From Mactromeris polynyma (lineage: Eukaryota > Mollusca > Bivalvia > Venerida > Mactridae): a stretch of 64,000 nucleotides of DNA. Position numbers and translations under genes: made by a program. The notes beneath the pieces were generated by a model. It was not told where the DNA came from and searched no databases. It saw nothing but the letters and a program-made list of their open reading frames with translations. Shown here in pieces: positions 51,058-61,017 of this stretch. Each line of letters opens with the position of its first letter. The first letter of the stretch is position 1. Location: NCBI GenBank assembly GCA_032209605.1, contig JASFXZ010000002.1, positions 54,686,431 through 54,750,430 of the forward strand, in the 5' to 3' direction.

Positions 51058-52110
51058 AGAAATGTTTGTGAGTACAATGTCTCTGAATGAAATGTTTACA
51101 AGTAAATGTAATGTTTGTAAGTACAATGTTTGTGAGTACCATGTTTGTGAGTACCATGTTTGTGAATGTAATGTTTGTGAATGTAATGTTTGTGAGTACC
51201 ATGTTTGTAAATGTAATGTTTGTGACTACAATGTTTGTGAGTACCATGTTTGTAAATGTAATGTTTGTGAGAACAATGTTTGTGAATGAAATGTTTGTGA
51301 GTACAATGTTTGTGAATGAAATGTTTGTGAAAGTAATGTTTGTGAATGCAATGTCTGTGATATTATAATTGTGAATACAATGTCTGTGAATACAATGTCT
51401 GTGAGTACCATGTTTGTGAATACAATGTCTGTGAATACAATGTCTGTGAATGCAATGTAGTGAATACAATGTCTGTGAATACAATGTCTGTGAGTACCAT
51501 GTTTGTGAATACAATGTCTGTGAATACAATGTCTGTGAATACAATGTTTGGGAATGCAATGTAGTGAATACAATGTCTGTGAATACAATGTTTGGGAATG
51601 CAATGTAGTGAATACAATGTCTGCGAATACAATGTCTGTGAATGCAATGTAGTGAATACAATGTCTGTGAATACAATGTTTTGGAATGCAATGTTGTGAA
51701 GACAATGTCTGTGAATGCAATGTCTGTGAATGCAATGTCTGTGAATGCAATGTTGTGAAGACAATGTTTGTGAATGCAATGTCTGTGAATACAATGTTTG
51801 GGAATGCAATGTTGTGAAGACAATGTCTGTGAATGCAATGTCTGTGAATACAATGTCTGTGAATGCAATGTTGTGAATGCAATGTTGTGAATACAATGTT
51901 TGTGAATGCAATGTCTGTGAATACAATGTCTGTGAATGCAATGTCTGTGAATACAATGTCTGTGAATGCAATGTCTGTGAATGCAATGTTGTGAATACAA
52001 TGTTTGTGAATGCAATGTCTGTGAATACAATGTTTGGGAATGCAATGTAGTGAATACAATGTCTGTGAATACAATGTTTGGGAATGCAATGTTGTGAAGA
52101 CAATGTTTAG
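51058..52110 (+). repeat. Degenerate array built on a 15-bp unit
   Basis: The unit is about AATGTTTGTGAATGC / AATGTCTGTGAATAC, with shorter AATGTTGTG and AATGTAGTG units mixed in. The left part uses GAGTACCATGTTTGT variants and the right part GAATACAATGTCTGT. The long minus-strand frames (up to 354 codons) are repeat artefacts. Confidence 0.95.
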
Positions 52111-52529
52111 CATTTTTCATTACGCCCTCATATTCTTGTTAATACTTTGCAAAATTGTATCTACGTACCAACATCTAATTTTTTTTAAGAAATCCAGTTT
52201 TTCATTGCATTTTTTCTCGGAATGATACAAACCACATAAACTGCTAAATTAAATGGTGTGCAATGTTTTCCTGGCTTACAGCATCATAAGGAAGTCAACA
52301 AACAGTCTAGTTTGGTCTCTGCAGGGATACTTATTTGGATGACCAGACATAGCAGATACAATTACCACACTTTTTACATTCATTAAGTTTCTTATCAGCT
52401 ATGCTGTTATGGTTGAAGGCTAGATCAGTCAGTTTCCCTTAAAAGGTGAATAAACTGAAACTCATTTGACAAACAAGTCAGCAGACCTCAAATTTAAAAG
52501 ATACTCACCAAATATGATTATTATAAGGG

Positions 52530-52600
52530 AGTTCAAGCAAGCTTCTGACTCCTGATTGACCGAGTTTGAATTCTGCCTGAGGCAAAGGTGCATCACTAAA
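52530..52600 (+). mobile_element. Possible decayed tRNA-like SINE head
   Basis: AAGCTTCTGACTCCTGATTG followed by GAGTTTGAATTCTGCC resembles an anticodon arm and weak B box. The evidence is weak. Confidence 0.25.
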
Positions 52601-53192
52601 TTCATTTTCCCTTATTTTGACACAACTATTAGTTGGTAACATAGCAAGCAGTTATCAAGACTGATCACTCATAATAGGGGCATCACTAATCCTTGAAGTA
52701 GCAGGGAAATGGCCAAAACTAGTTGGGGATTAGGAGGTTACCCCCTTGAGTATGATCATTCATACATGAAAAGTATGATCCTAAAGTTACTGGGTAATTT
52801 CACTGGCTCCCAGCTCTTATTGACACCCTTGTGATAAGAAAAGAGATGTAAGAACTAATTTCAAATTTGATATAAAGGTTTAAAGTAATGTTTGATAAGC
52901 AGCAAGTTTCCATATTAAAACCCACACCAATTTGTAAACACACTAATCAAGTATACATTTTTCATGTATTTTGATAAAAAATGACAAAACAGAAGACTGA
53001 TTCCAACAAGTTGACAGCCAACAATTGTTTTTCCAGGGTTCAGATATAGCTTGAAATGAGGTAACCCAAAGGTAGCCCAGTTTGCATAGTTTAAAACAGC
53101 AGACATGGACATCAACTATTAAAGACAATTTTGCTATGTAATCTTCATACATTTTCACACATTTTGTCCTATTCAATATAGGGGATACATAC

Positions 53193-53583
53193 CTGCATTA
53201 TCTTTGGTAGGTGACCTTGACCTTGCTTTGGGTGATTTGGCTTTTGGTGACCTTGACCTTGCTTTGGGTGATTTGCCTTTGGGTGACCTTGACCTCCCAA
53301 CTCTATACTCAATATCTGAAGTATCATACACGGTAGGTCTTGGTGCCCTGGGTCGGGGAGCAGGAGTATCCAGTGGAGACGTTGATTCATCATGGTCAAG
53401 GTCAAGGGCACTGTGTTTCAAATTAGAGTAGTCCCCCTTTGGAGGTTGCTTAGCAACTGTTGTTTTAGAGAAAGCCCTGTTAGAAGTTTGACCAGAGGTA
53501 AGATGTGTGTCTGGACTGTAAGATCTTGGTTGGTATGGCTGAGAATGTGCAGGAGCATCTCTTGTCATGGATAGCAGCTTAGC
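53193..53583 (-). CDS. KIAA0586: TALPID3 (KIAA0586)-like gene, Ser/Pro/Lys/Arg-rich exon
   Basis: The acceptor TTGTAG (AG at 53585-53584) and donor AATGCAG|GTATGT (GT at 53192-53191) bound a 391-bp open frame: 130 codons plus one base, so the exon ends in phase 1. It encodes AKLLSMTRDAPAHSQPYQ, then a polar segment, then SPLDTPAPRPRAP, which matches the SPLETPAPR motif I know from vertebrate TALPID3 C-terminal to the coiled coil. After that come two and a third copies of a 12-residue Ser-Pro-Lys-Arg repeat encoded by a 36-bp tandem duplication. The preceding exon ends in phase 0 and this one opens in phase 0. The basic Ser/Pro repeat looks disordered and phosphorylatable and may be lineage-specific. 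Confidence 0.78.
53213..53296 (-). repeat. 36-bp coding tandem repeat in TALPID3-like exon
   Basis: A 36-bp unit starts at 53213, 53249 and, partially, at 53285. Because 36 is divisible by 3 it keeps frame and encodes a 12-residue Ser/Arg/Pro/Lys/Ala repeat (RSRSPKAKSPKA type). The copies differ by only a few bases, which suggests recent slippage within coding sequence. Confidence 0.85.
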
Positions 53584-53993
53584 CTACAACATATTGTGCA
53601 CATAAGAACAAATGCATTAAAAATATAAACAATTGTTTTTGACACAAAATAAATAATCACAGCTGCAAGTCTTCAGTTTTTTCAGTGCTTGCTTTTAATT
53701 GCATGTATTTGTAAGCAAGTACATGTCCATATTATTTTACGTCAGATACAACAAAATTGCAGGGATCTACGAAGGACAGCATACCCTTCTACTTTGTTTA
53801 CTTTATTGCCAGCACTTCATTTAACATATCTCCACAGAACCAGTACAATCCCAAATTACAGAACTGCCAGACAAATGGTTGTACCAAACAATCCTTTTTT
53901 ACTTAGGTGATGCAATCAGTAATCATTGGACTTCAGGGGTAGCAAAGCCATTATTGTCTACATATAATTTCATTCCTTTATTTGATATTTTAC
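53584..53993 (-). other. TALPID3-like intron, 410 bp
   Basis: A short phase-0 GT-AG intron between the coiled-coil exon and the Ser/Pro/Lys-rich exon. It is AT-rich with nothing else recognisable. Confidence 0.7.
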
Positions 53994-54203
53994 CTGCATA
54001 GCAATCTGCTGTTCTTGTAATCTTTCCATGTATTCAATCCTTTTCTCAGTCATATCACCCAGCTGCTTTTCAAGTTGTCTAACACGTTCACTATCATGTT
54101 CAGACCGGGAACCAAAACCTCCTGTCTTCAGAGAACCAGCACTTTGAAACTCACCAATCTTAGCAAGAACTTCGGCCATCTTCAATTCCATCTCTTGTTG
54201 AGC
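53994..54203 (-). CDS. KIAA0586: TALPID3 (KIAA0586)-like gene, coiled-coil exon
   Basis: This 210-bp exon (70 codons, phase 0 at both ends) lies between the acceptor ACTCTAG (AG at 54205-54204) and the donor CAG|GTAAAA (GT at 53993-53992). It starts AQQEMELKMAEVLAKIG and ends EKRIEYMERLQEQQIAMQ, a heptad-like, charged, Gln-rich segment. It matches the order and character of the TALPID3 region that follows the Ala-rich stretch (a leucine/glutamate-rich helix, then a LEKLQQQQ-type coiled coil). In vertebrate TALPID3 this coiled-coil region is essential for centriole localisation and ciliogenesis. An alternative would be another centrosomal coiled-coil protein; the Ala-rich exon before it and the TPAPRPRAP motif after it argue for TALPID3. 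A 21-bp tandem array begins only a few bases upstream of its acceptor. Confidence 0.78.
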
Positions 54204-54209
54204 CTAGAG

Positions 54210-54421
54210 TGGTAATAATATGATTGAATAACCTACCAATATGATTGAATAACCTAATAATATGATTGAATAACCTACCAATGTGATTGAATAACCTAAT
54301 AATATGATTGAATAATCTAATAATATGATTGAATAACCTACCAATATGATTGAATAATCTAATAATATGATTGAATAACCTACCAATATGATTGAATAAC
54401 CTGCTAATATGACTGAATAAC
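54210..54421 (+). repeat. 21-bp tandem array, 10 units, adjoining a splice acceptor
   Basis: The unit is about TGATTGAATAACCTACCAATA. Starts run from 54221 to 54410 at 21-bp spacing. On the minus strand the array ends a few bases before the AG (54205-54204) of the coiled-coil exon. Confidence 0.95.
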
Positions 54422-54534
54422 ATATTGATAACATATGTCTATTCCTGTTCTGTCTAATTTGTATATAAACTGAAATCAAATAATTATCAGCTGTTTGTAG
54501 TGATATCCAAAATCTGGAGGGACTTTAATAACAA

Positions 54535-54745
54535 GACTGCCTAAACAGTAACCCTCAAACCATACAGTTTCATCCACACTGGAAGCCATGGAAAGATTCT
54601 TATATTATATACCCAAATCATCATTAGTTATCACCTACAGCCCCTTAAAACATTATAACCTACAGAGTTATTTGGTGCAAGTTCAACCATATATAAGCTT
54701 GTTAACATAGCAAAATCTGAACAGGAAAACTAAAGTTGATTGAAT
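54535..54745 (+). repeat. Intronic duplication, copy 1
   Basis: Shares GCCTAAACAGTAAC, TTCATCCACA, TGGAAGCCATGGAA, GATTCTTA, TTATTTGGTGCAAGTT and related phrases in order with 55415-55630. It is diverged. Confidence 0.7.
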
Positions 54746-54834
54746 ATAATGAGTGATAATAAAACAACTGAATAACCTGTCATTTCTGTTCTGTCTAGGT
54801 TGTATTTTGATTGAACATCAGCTACAGTAAAACC

Positions 54835-54995
54835 TCATTTTAAGACCACCTCAATATTAAGACCACCTCAATATTACGAACACACTTTTCAAGTCCATTT
54901 TCACTTTTTAACTTTTTATTCAATATGAAGACCACCTCAATAATAAGACCAGTTTTCAAAGGCCCAATGGTGGTCTCATTTTTGAGGTTTTCCTG
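54835..54995 (+). mobile_element. pogo-like MITE in TALPID3-like intron
   Basis: CAGTAAAACCTCATTTTAAG at the left and TTTTTGAGGTTTTCCTG at the right form inverted ends, flanked by TA on both sides. Internal AAGACCACCTCAATA phrases repeat. Confidence 0.75.
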
Positions 54996-55414
54996 TATTT
55001 ATAAGCATATCCAAATTCCAGTTGACTTTTAACAAAGACAGTGTAGAAAACCGTAATCAATATATAAGAAGAACTTATGTAACACAATAGATTGAATTTA
55101 CCCCCATATTTACTGGGACTTGAGCAAAGCAAAAAGTCATTGTGTGAATACAAATATCAAACTTGTTAACCCATAGTTAACCTTCAATCATTCCTATTGT
55201 TTTTGGCTAATGATACAATTAATGTACATAGCAATGTCACAGTTTTGTGTTTCGTTCTCTGATGTCATTTATTTATATGAGAGAAAGTAATTGAATCAAG
55301 TTCCAATATTCACACATTTCGCCCAAAAGTGTTGCTGCTTAAGACAAGTCCAACATAATAAACTGTAAATTATTACAGACTTGGGGGTTACTATATAGGC
55401 AGAAATGAAGCTAT

Positions 55415-55630
55415 TTACCACCTAAACAGTAACTTTCGAACCATTTATTTTCATCCACATTGGAAGCCATGGAATGATTCTTACGTTTTGTCCGAATCAT
55501 CTGTAATCACTATTGATAACTCATCGAGCATTACTATCAACACTGTTATTTGGTGCAAGTTTTACAGCGTGTAGGGTTGATAACAGCATTGCAAAGTCTC
55601 AACAGTCAAATTACAGTTAATTGAATGAAC
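55415..55630 (+). repeat. Intronic duplication, copy 2
   Basis: Collinear, diverged partner of 54535-54745. Whether it is a local duplication or two copies of a dispersed repeat cannot be told here. Confidence 0.7.
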
Positions 55631-56355
55631 TGAACTATTGATCAACTTGCTAGTTTGCTTTGATGATAGTTTTGAGTTAAGTCTGGCAGTTCAGACTTTT
55701 GCACCAAATTTACCTGGTTATCTGCCCCCTATGCCAGTCAACTATTCTTCTATTAGATCCCAACTTAAGGCAAATATGTGGTAAACTACAACATAATCAT
55801 GTAACATCGGTATGTGAAGCATATTACATAATGCTGGTGCCATTTACTTCAAGTCATAACATTTAGTATGCTGTTAAATGTAATAATTTGAATAATTAGC
55901 TTTAGAGACTCAAATGTCGAAATGAGTGTCATTTTCAACATTTATACGGAAGCTGTTTTATTGCATTTTTACAATTAACTATTATCACAATTGATCCAAA
56001 ACAGACTGTTTGTGATTGGCTGCAGTAGTAGAGCAGTTTAACAATAAACTGGATTCATAGATTGTAATAATGACACTTATTTAAAATGCACATGACAATT
56101 ACTTTAGCTGCGTACATTCAACATGATTGAACACAACTGCACTATTTCCAGACATGTAATGAGAATTTCATTAATATTGTATAAAAGCTATAACTCAAAA
56201 TTAAAATCACCAACAATGATTTAGAATCAAGAACAGATCCATTAAGTCTCAGCATCAGTTATATTGTGCTTCATGTAAATTATTACAATATGATTTTTTT
56301 CAACGCAATCACTGACTGAAATTACTTGATTTTTCCTTAGTCCAAAAACTATTTT

Positions 56356-56592
56356 ACTCCTATCTAGGGGAGACAACTTCACTATTGTACATTATACTCC
56401 TATCTAGTGGAGACAACTTCACTAGTGTACATTATACTCCTATCTAGGGGAGACAACTTCACTATTGTACATTATACTCCTATCTAGGGGAGACAACTTC
56501 ACTAGTGTACATCATACTCCTATCTAGGGGAGACAACTTCACTAGTGTACATTATACTCCTATCTAGGGGAGACAACTTCACTAGTGTACAT
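56356..56592 (+). repeat. 40-bp tandem array, 6 units
   Basis: The unit begins ACTCCTATCTAGGGGAGACA and ends ACTTCACTAGTGTACATTAT. Starts are at 56356, 56396, 56436, 56476, 56516 and 56556. Confidence 0.95.
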
Positions 56593-57209
56593 TTAAATTT
56601 CATCAATTATATTTGCTTGTTTTATGTTACTGCATATGTTCAGCAATGCACAGTTATTCCATTTGCAATATTCATTGAAAAAACCCATACTATATTGATT
56701 CGTAAATCTGAGTCTTATAGGAAACAGGTACCAATCAATGAAAGTTATTTCCCTGTTTCAAATTCTGACAACCAAGTATTAGAGGTATTAATGTACAGAT
56801 TTCGCACCCATTAACGTTTTACCCTGTGGGATTTTGACTTAGTTTTGAATAATTGTTACCTAAATCCCATTCCTGGAACACGAAATTTGTCAAATTCCCC
56901 CAGAGTATTAGCCATTCTAGACATCAAATATCCCCCCATCAAAAGTTCCAGAATACTATTTCATCAAAACCCTGCATGTTGGGAATCATTTGATGTGCAT
57001 TATCACACCAAGCTAATTTAGTTTGGTTTTAGTTAAACCTAAAATCATATGATAGAAAATAAAGCTATTGTTAAGAGTTGGACATAACCTTCAGTTTAAT
57101 TGTTCATCAATATATTCTGAGGACATTTCTTACAAAACACATATCTCTGCAGAAAATCAAAGGATGACAAATAATATTTTGTGACAATTGATGACGCATT
57201 ACACCGTAC

Positions 57210-57390
57210 CTTTAGGAATGGTTGCGTTGCCGCCACGGCAGCACTTGCAGCAGCCGCCGCGGTTAGCACCTGATTATTGGCTTGTCCTAAAGATGGCTGC
57301 TGTGTTTTCTCTTCTGCGCCGACCATGGTACCCGGCTTGTCATGTCCAACAATACGTGCCTGTACAATGCGCCGTACCGGACCCCCTTGT
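57210..57390 (-). CDS. KIAA0586: TALPID3 (KIAA0586)-like gene, internal exon with Ala-rich segment
   Basis: On the minus strand an acceptor (CTTACAG at 57397-57391) precedes an open frame that ends at a donor (AAG|GTACGG; GT at 57209-57208). The 181-bp exon opens with one base completing a codon, then encodes 60 residues. They include IVGHDKPGTM and an alanine run (VLTAAAAASAAVAATQPFLK). TALPID3 proteins have a similar Ala-rich stretch just before the coiled-coil region, and the next exon continues in phase 0 as in the known protein. TALPID3 is a centrosomal protein needed for cilium assembly and Hedgehog signalling. The exon is locally CG-rich because of its GCG/GCC alanine codons. An in-frame ATG at 57326-57324 sits in a strong start context (ACCATGG), so an internal start is possible, but the frame is open upstream to the acceptor. 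Earlier exons were not found. Confidence 0.72.
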
Positions 57391-58084
57391 CTGTAAGATA
57401 CGTTAGCTAGGTTAGTGAATACTCTCGGACAGAATAAATGACCTATTTAAATCATAACATAATCAGTTTAAAGCAACAATCAAAAAGCACACAGAAGAAA
57501 AATAAAATTGTAATAAAAACTGAGGTTAAAATGTTTAAACAATCGCACGAAATTATTGATACAGAAATAAAGAACTATCAAACATTAGGAATATAAAACG
57601 CAATAATGAAAAAAATAATAACATATGGAAAATAATACAAAATAACTTCAATTAAGTAAAGTAAATAAAAAAACTTACATTCTGAGATCAACATTCAGAA
57701 GGAATTTAGACAGATACGTTGTATATCAATTTTATCTGACCAACTATAAGAGTCATACATGTAATTTTATTAATAGCAAATGGACCTCCTACTCTGAGAA
57801 TAAAAATGAGCTGAATAACCAAACATCAACATGACTTTAATCATAAAACAATCAGACACTTCTGTCGTGCGACACGTTCATGTTATGAGACACCATCTAA
57901 ACATTCTCAATAAAATGTCAATACGTTTGCTTAAGCTTATGAAAGCATGCAAGTAAACTATCAGAGGCAAAAACAAGATGCATTATTGCTTGGGTGGCTT
58001 ATTTTGTGTCATGTCTCTACAACATTTCAGTAATAGGCAATGATTAGTTTAGCAAACCAGTACTCCTGGGATCCGAACCAGTAC
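57391..58084. other. Upstream of the most 5' recognised TALPID3-like exon
   Basis: AT-rich, CG-poor, presumably intron. No earlier exon was recognised. Confidence 0.4.
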
Positions 58085-58335
58085 CACAGGAGTTTGTCAC
58101 AAGTTCTTTCCCTTATCCCTCCTAATGGATAATTTTATTGACCAGTCAAAATTTGCATATCTTCATGGTCAATGCACGCTATAAATAAGTAATCGGGCCA
58201 CTTTCGATAGACTTATTTATCATGTGCATTGACCATGAAGATATGCAAATTTAAGGTCAATGAAATTATACAAAACAGTTCTCTCATTATACTTCATAAG
58301 GGATAAAGGGAGTTAACTCGTGACAAACTCCTGTG
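58085..58335. mobile_element. Foldback MITE with nested inner hairpin
   Basis: The outer inverted ends are CACAGGAGTTTGTCAC (58085) and GTGACAAACTCCTGTG (ending 58335). The inverted match extends into TCCCTTATCC / GGGATAAAGGGA. Inner arms GCATATCTTCATGGTCAATG and CATTGACCATGAAGATATGC form a second hairpin. The flanks ACCAGTAC and AGCATTAC agree at 6 of 8 positions, a possible decayed 8-bp duplication. Confidence 0.7.
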
Positions 58336-58518
58336 AGCATTACTTACAGGTACCTACAGACAAATTCTCCACACCAAACAGAGATGGAAGACAAATGACT
58401 TTGAAAATTTAGTCCAATTGTCGACGAGAACAAATCACAGGGTGAGAGCAAGCTCTATCTGCTTTTTTACTTATATATACAGATAGATAAGTATTGCTGT
58501 CACGCATCAAAATGTCTA

Positions 58519-58786
58519 GATTGAACCCATAATTACAGGACTGACCGTTGACAGTCTATCATAGATTGAACCCATAATTACAGGACTGACCGTTGACAGT
58601 CTATCATAGATTGAACCCATAATTACAGGAGTGACCATTGACAGTCTATCATAGATTGAACCCATAATTACAGGAGTGACCGTTGACAGTCTATCATAGA
58701 TTGAACCCATAATTACAGGAGTGACCGTTGACAGTCTATCATAGATTGAACCCATAATTACAGGACTGACCGTTGACAGTCTATCA
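58519..58786 (+). repeat. 45-bp tandem array, 6 units
   Basis: The unit begins GATTGAACCCATAATTACAG and ends GACAGTCTATCATA. Starts run from 58519 to 58744 at 45-bp spacing. A 142-codon minus frame across it is a repeat artefact. Confidence 0.95.
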
Positions 58787-59429
58787 TCAGAGCTTACTGG
58801 GCATAAAAGAAAATGCATCAACTCAAAATAACATAGTTCTATACATATACATTTACTGAAGGGTGAAAGTAAAACAAGTCTAACTGCTGCTTTATGCATA
58901 TGCAGATAGACCAGTATGTGTACCAATATGTTCCTGCATTTCACTCAATACAAGCTAGTGTATGCTGTATATTCTACAATAAGTTAATCAGTCTGTTCTT
59001 GATGAGAAATCAGTAATGAAACAATCAACATATCTGATCATTTTAACAAGGTTTGTAAGTGCAAAGATCATATCCCAGGACACATCTCTGAAGCTTGACG
59101 TCCATTAAACAACTCTGCCAAATAATTGATTCGGAAACTGTAGGAAACTATATCTTGTATAAAGAAACAAAGAGGAGTGCTAAAATATGAACTGTACAGA
59201 TGTTGAGTCATCTAGCAAGAATAGATAGGTATAGCCATTTTATCATCTACAGTAATATTTCTTGTGTAAAATGTAGGCTTCTTGTACAGATTTACAATAG
59301 GAGAAGAGGTATTGTCAATTAGAATAAAATTATGTATGAAGATTTATATATACAAATAGTGTTAATCTAAAGTTTATCCAAGCCTTATAGGAACTACAAT
59401 AAAAGATTTTTGCTTAATATAATAATCTA
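58787..59429. other. Presumed intron or gene flank, nothing recognised
   Basis: AT-rich, CG-poor sequence without supported exons. Confidence 0.4.
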
Positions 59430-59438
59430 GGTAGAACT

Positions 59439-59821
59439 CATCCTTGCTACCCAGGCTATTCAAAACATATATTATATGACACCCTGGGCAAACTGACTGT
59501 AAACATCTCGTACACATGAATAATTAATGAAGTGAAATCCAGTCGCTTGATTGGCTGCATGACACACATCATGCAATACGGAAATTGCCGAGCAGTTACC
59601 GATGAAATTAGGGTTCTGAGCGATTCAATGAAATTGCGACTTTCAAATTGCACATTTGTTTTCAATGGTCGCTGCCATTTTGTCGAGCTTGCTGAAAGCT
59701 CTTCACAAAGGAGATGTAATTGGTTGAGAAATGCTAATGACTATTCATACATTACGAAGTTTCGCTAGCCAATTTGCCCAAGGTATCATATATGTTATGA
59801 ATAGCCTGGGTAATGAGGATG
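59439..59821. mobile_element. MITE with about 60-bp inverted ends and a 9-bp target duplication (Mutator-like)
   Basis: The left end CATCCTTGCTACCCAGGCTA continues to about 59498. The right end is its imperfect complement, finishing TAATGAGGATG at 59821. GGTAGAACT flanks both sides exactly (59430-59438 and 59822-59830). Long inverted ends with a 9-bp duplication suggest a MULE-type element. The interior is CG-richer than its surroundings; short open frames across it are not genes. Confidence 0.8.
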
Positions 59822-59830
59822 GGTAGAACT

Positions 59831-60762
59831 CTACAAAGTAGTAATAAATACAGAGATAAACAGTTAGCTAAGATTTCATACTATCGAATGACAAAATGCG
59901 ACAAAATACATTGACTATTTCAGCCTATACTGTATCCTGCTGGAATTATTTAGGTACTATTTTTTTTTTAAATTTTAAAAAAAATGACAAAAGCTTTGTA
60001 AATGATAAACATTAAAAAAACTCATGCGAAGTACATTAAAAAGATTTAAACTAACAGATAATACTAAAAACAAAATGCAAACGAACATAACAGTCAAGTA
60101 TGCATCTAAATATCCAGAACCTACAGATATACCAGTAACCCTAGACCTTTCATATCGTGATTAAGTGAACCCTAATGTATATATCATGATAACTATATCT
60201 ATTGTTAAGCAGAAGCAAAATGCAACATATTGATTACAACAAACCAACAGAAATTCTGTACCCAATTCTATAACGTTCTGAACAGTAAGGCATACTAAAC
60301 ACAAATTATTTTCAACTAAAATATGGGTATCTTTCCTAGAAATTTAATTTTTGTACAAAATTTGACAGCCGATTTGACTGATTTCAAATAAAGATACCAT
60401 GCTTCAAAAGCGAAATGTTGTCCACTATATTTGATTAATTCACAGCAAATGCTGTCATGTGTTCATTATCCCAAGTGCTTACAATTGAACCGTTTGTATG
60501 GTTTATGGTTACCACATCAGCCTATCAGAGAACACATTAACTATCCTACATTTTGCTCGCCAAACTATACTCCACGCCATTGATAACTCAACTGAAAATT
60601 GTCCCCGTCTACACGGTGACAGTATAAAGAAATAATTGTATTTTAATTCTCAAATATAATTTCCCCAACTTAACCAATTATTAAATATGAAAACTAGGGC
60701 CATAGTTTAATTTCTTTTTGATGGATGATTTACACATTTTTAACAATAAAACGTATGTAATA
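59831..60762. other. Presumed intron or gene flank, nothing recognised
   Basis: AT-rich sequence without supported exons. Confidence 0.4.
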
Positions 60763-60931
60763 CAGTAAAACCTCACTTAAAGACCACCTCAATAATAAAC
60801 CACCTCAAAATTAAGAACACAATTTTCGAGTTCATTTTCACTGTGGTGCTCTTTATTCAACCTCAATATTAAGACCATCTCAAGAAGATTACAAGGGTCC
60901 CAAGAGTGGTCTTATTATTGAGGTTTTACTG
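60763..60931 (+). mobile_element. pogo-like MITE
   Basis: CAGTAAAACCTCACTTAAAG at the left and TTATTGAGGTTTTACTG at the right form a clean inverted terminal repeat with TA on both sides, the TA duplication of Tc1/mariner-pogo elements. The interior (GACCACCTCAATAATAA) resembles the copy at 54835. Confidence 0.85.
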
Positions 60932-61017
60932 TACGTGGAACAAGAAATGAAGGCTAAGTGAAATAGTTGCGTATTTAATGGAGTAAAGTATATTTACATC
61001 CTCGCAGCACTTGCCAA

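Larger units (their letters stand above)
46755..53192 (-). other. TALPID3-like intron, 6.4 kb, minisatellite-filled
   Basis: A phase-1 intron between the 53193 and 46664 exons. About 3.4 kb of it is tandem repeat: a 25-bp array, an abutting 62-bp array and a 15-bp-based array. A SINE fragment lies at 47545-47690 and a tRNA-like segment near 52535. In 52600-53192 I see no exon. An undetected short exon elsewhere in this interval cannot be excluded, although the phases join directly. Confidence 0.55.
54204..57209 (-). other. TALPID3-like intron, 3.0 kb
   Basis: Intron between the Ala-rich exon and the coiled-coil exon, with a GT donor at 57209-57208 and an AG acceptor at 54205-54204. It contains the 40-bp array at 56356, an internal duplication (54535-54745 and 55415-55630), a pogo-like MITE at 54835 and the 21-bp array next to the acceptor. 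No exon is seen between 55631 and 56355 or between 56593 and 57209. Confidence 0.65.

Noticed and set aside
51056..52120. Minus-strand frames of 246-354 codons rich in HSQTL, FTDIV and HCIHR
   Set aside because: Translations of a 15-bp-based array in several frames, with no non-repeat sequence.
58516..58944. 142-codon minus frame
   Set aside because: Mostly the 45-bp array, with no recognisable domain.
59456..59768. Frames of 69 and 78 codons
   Set aside because: Internal to the MITE with the 9-bp target duplication.
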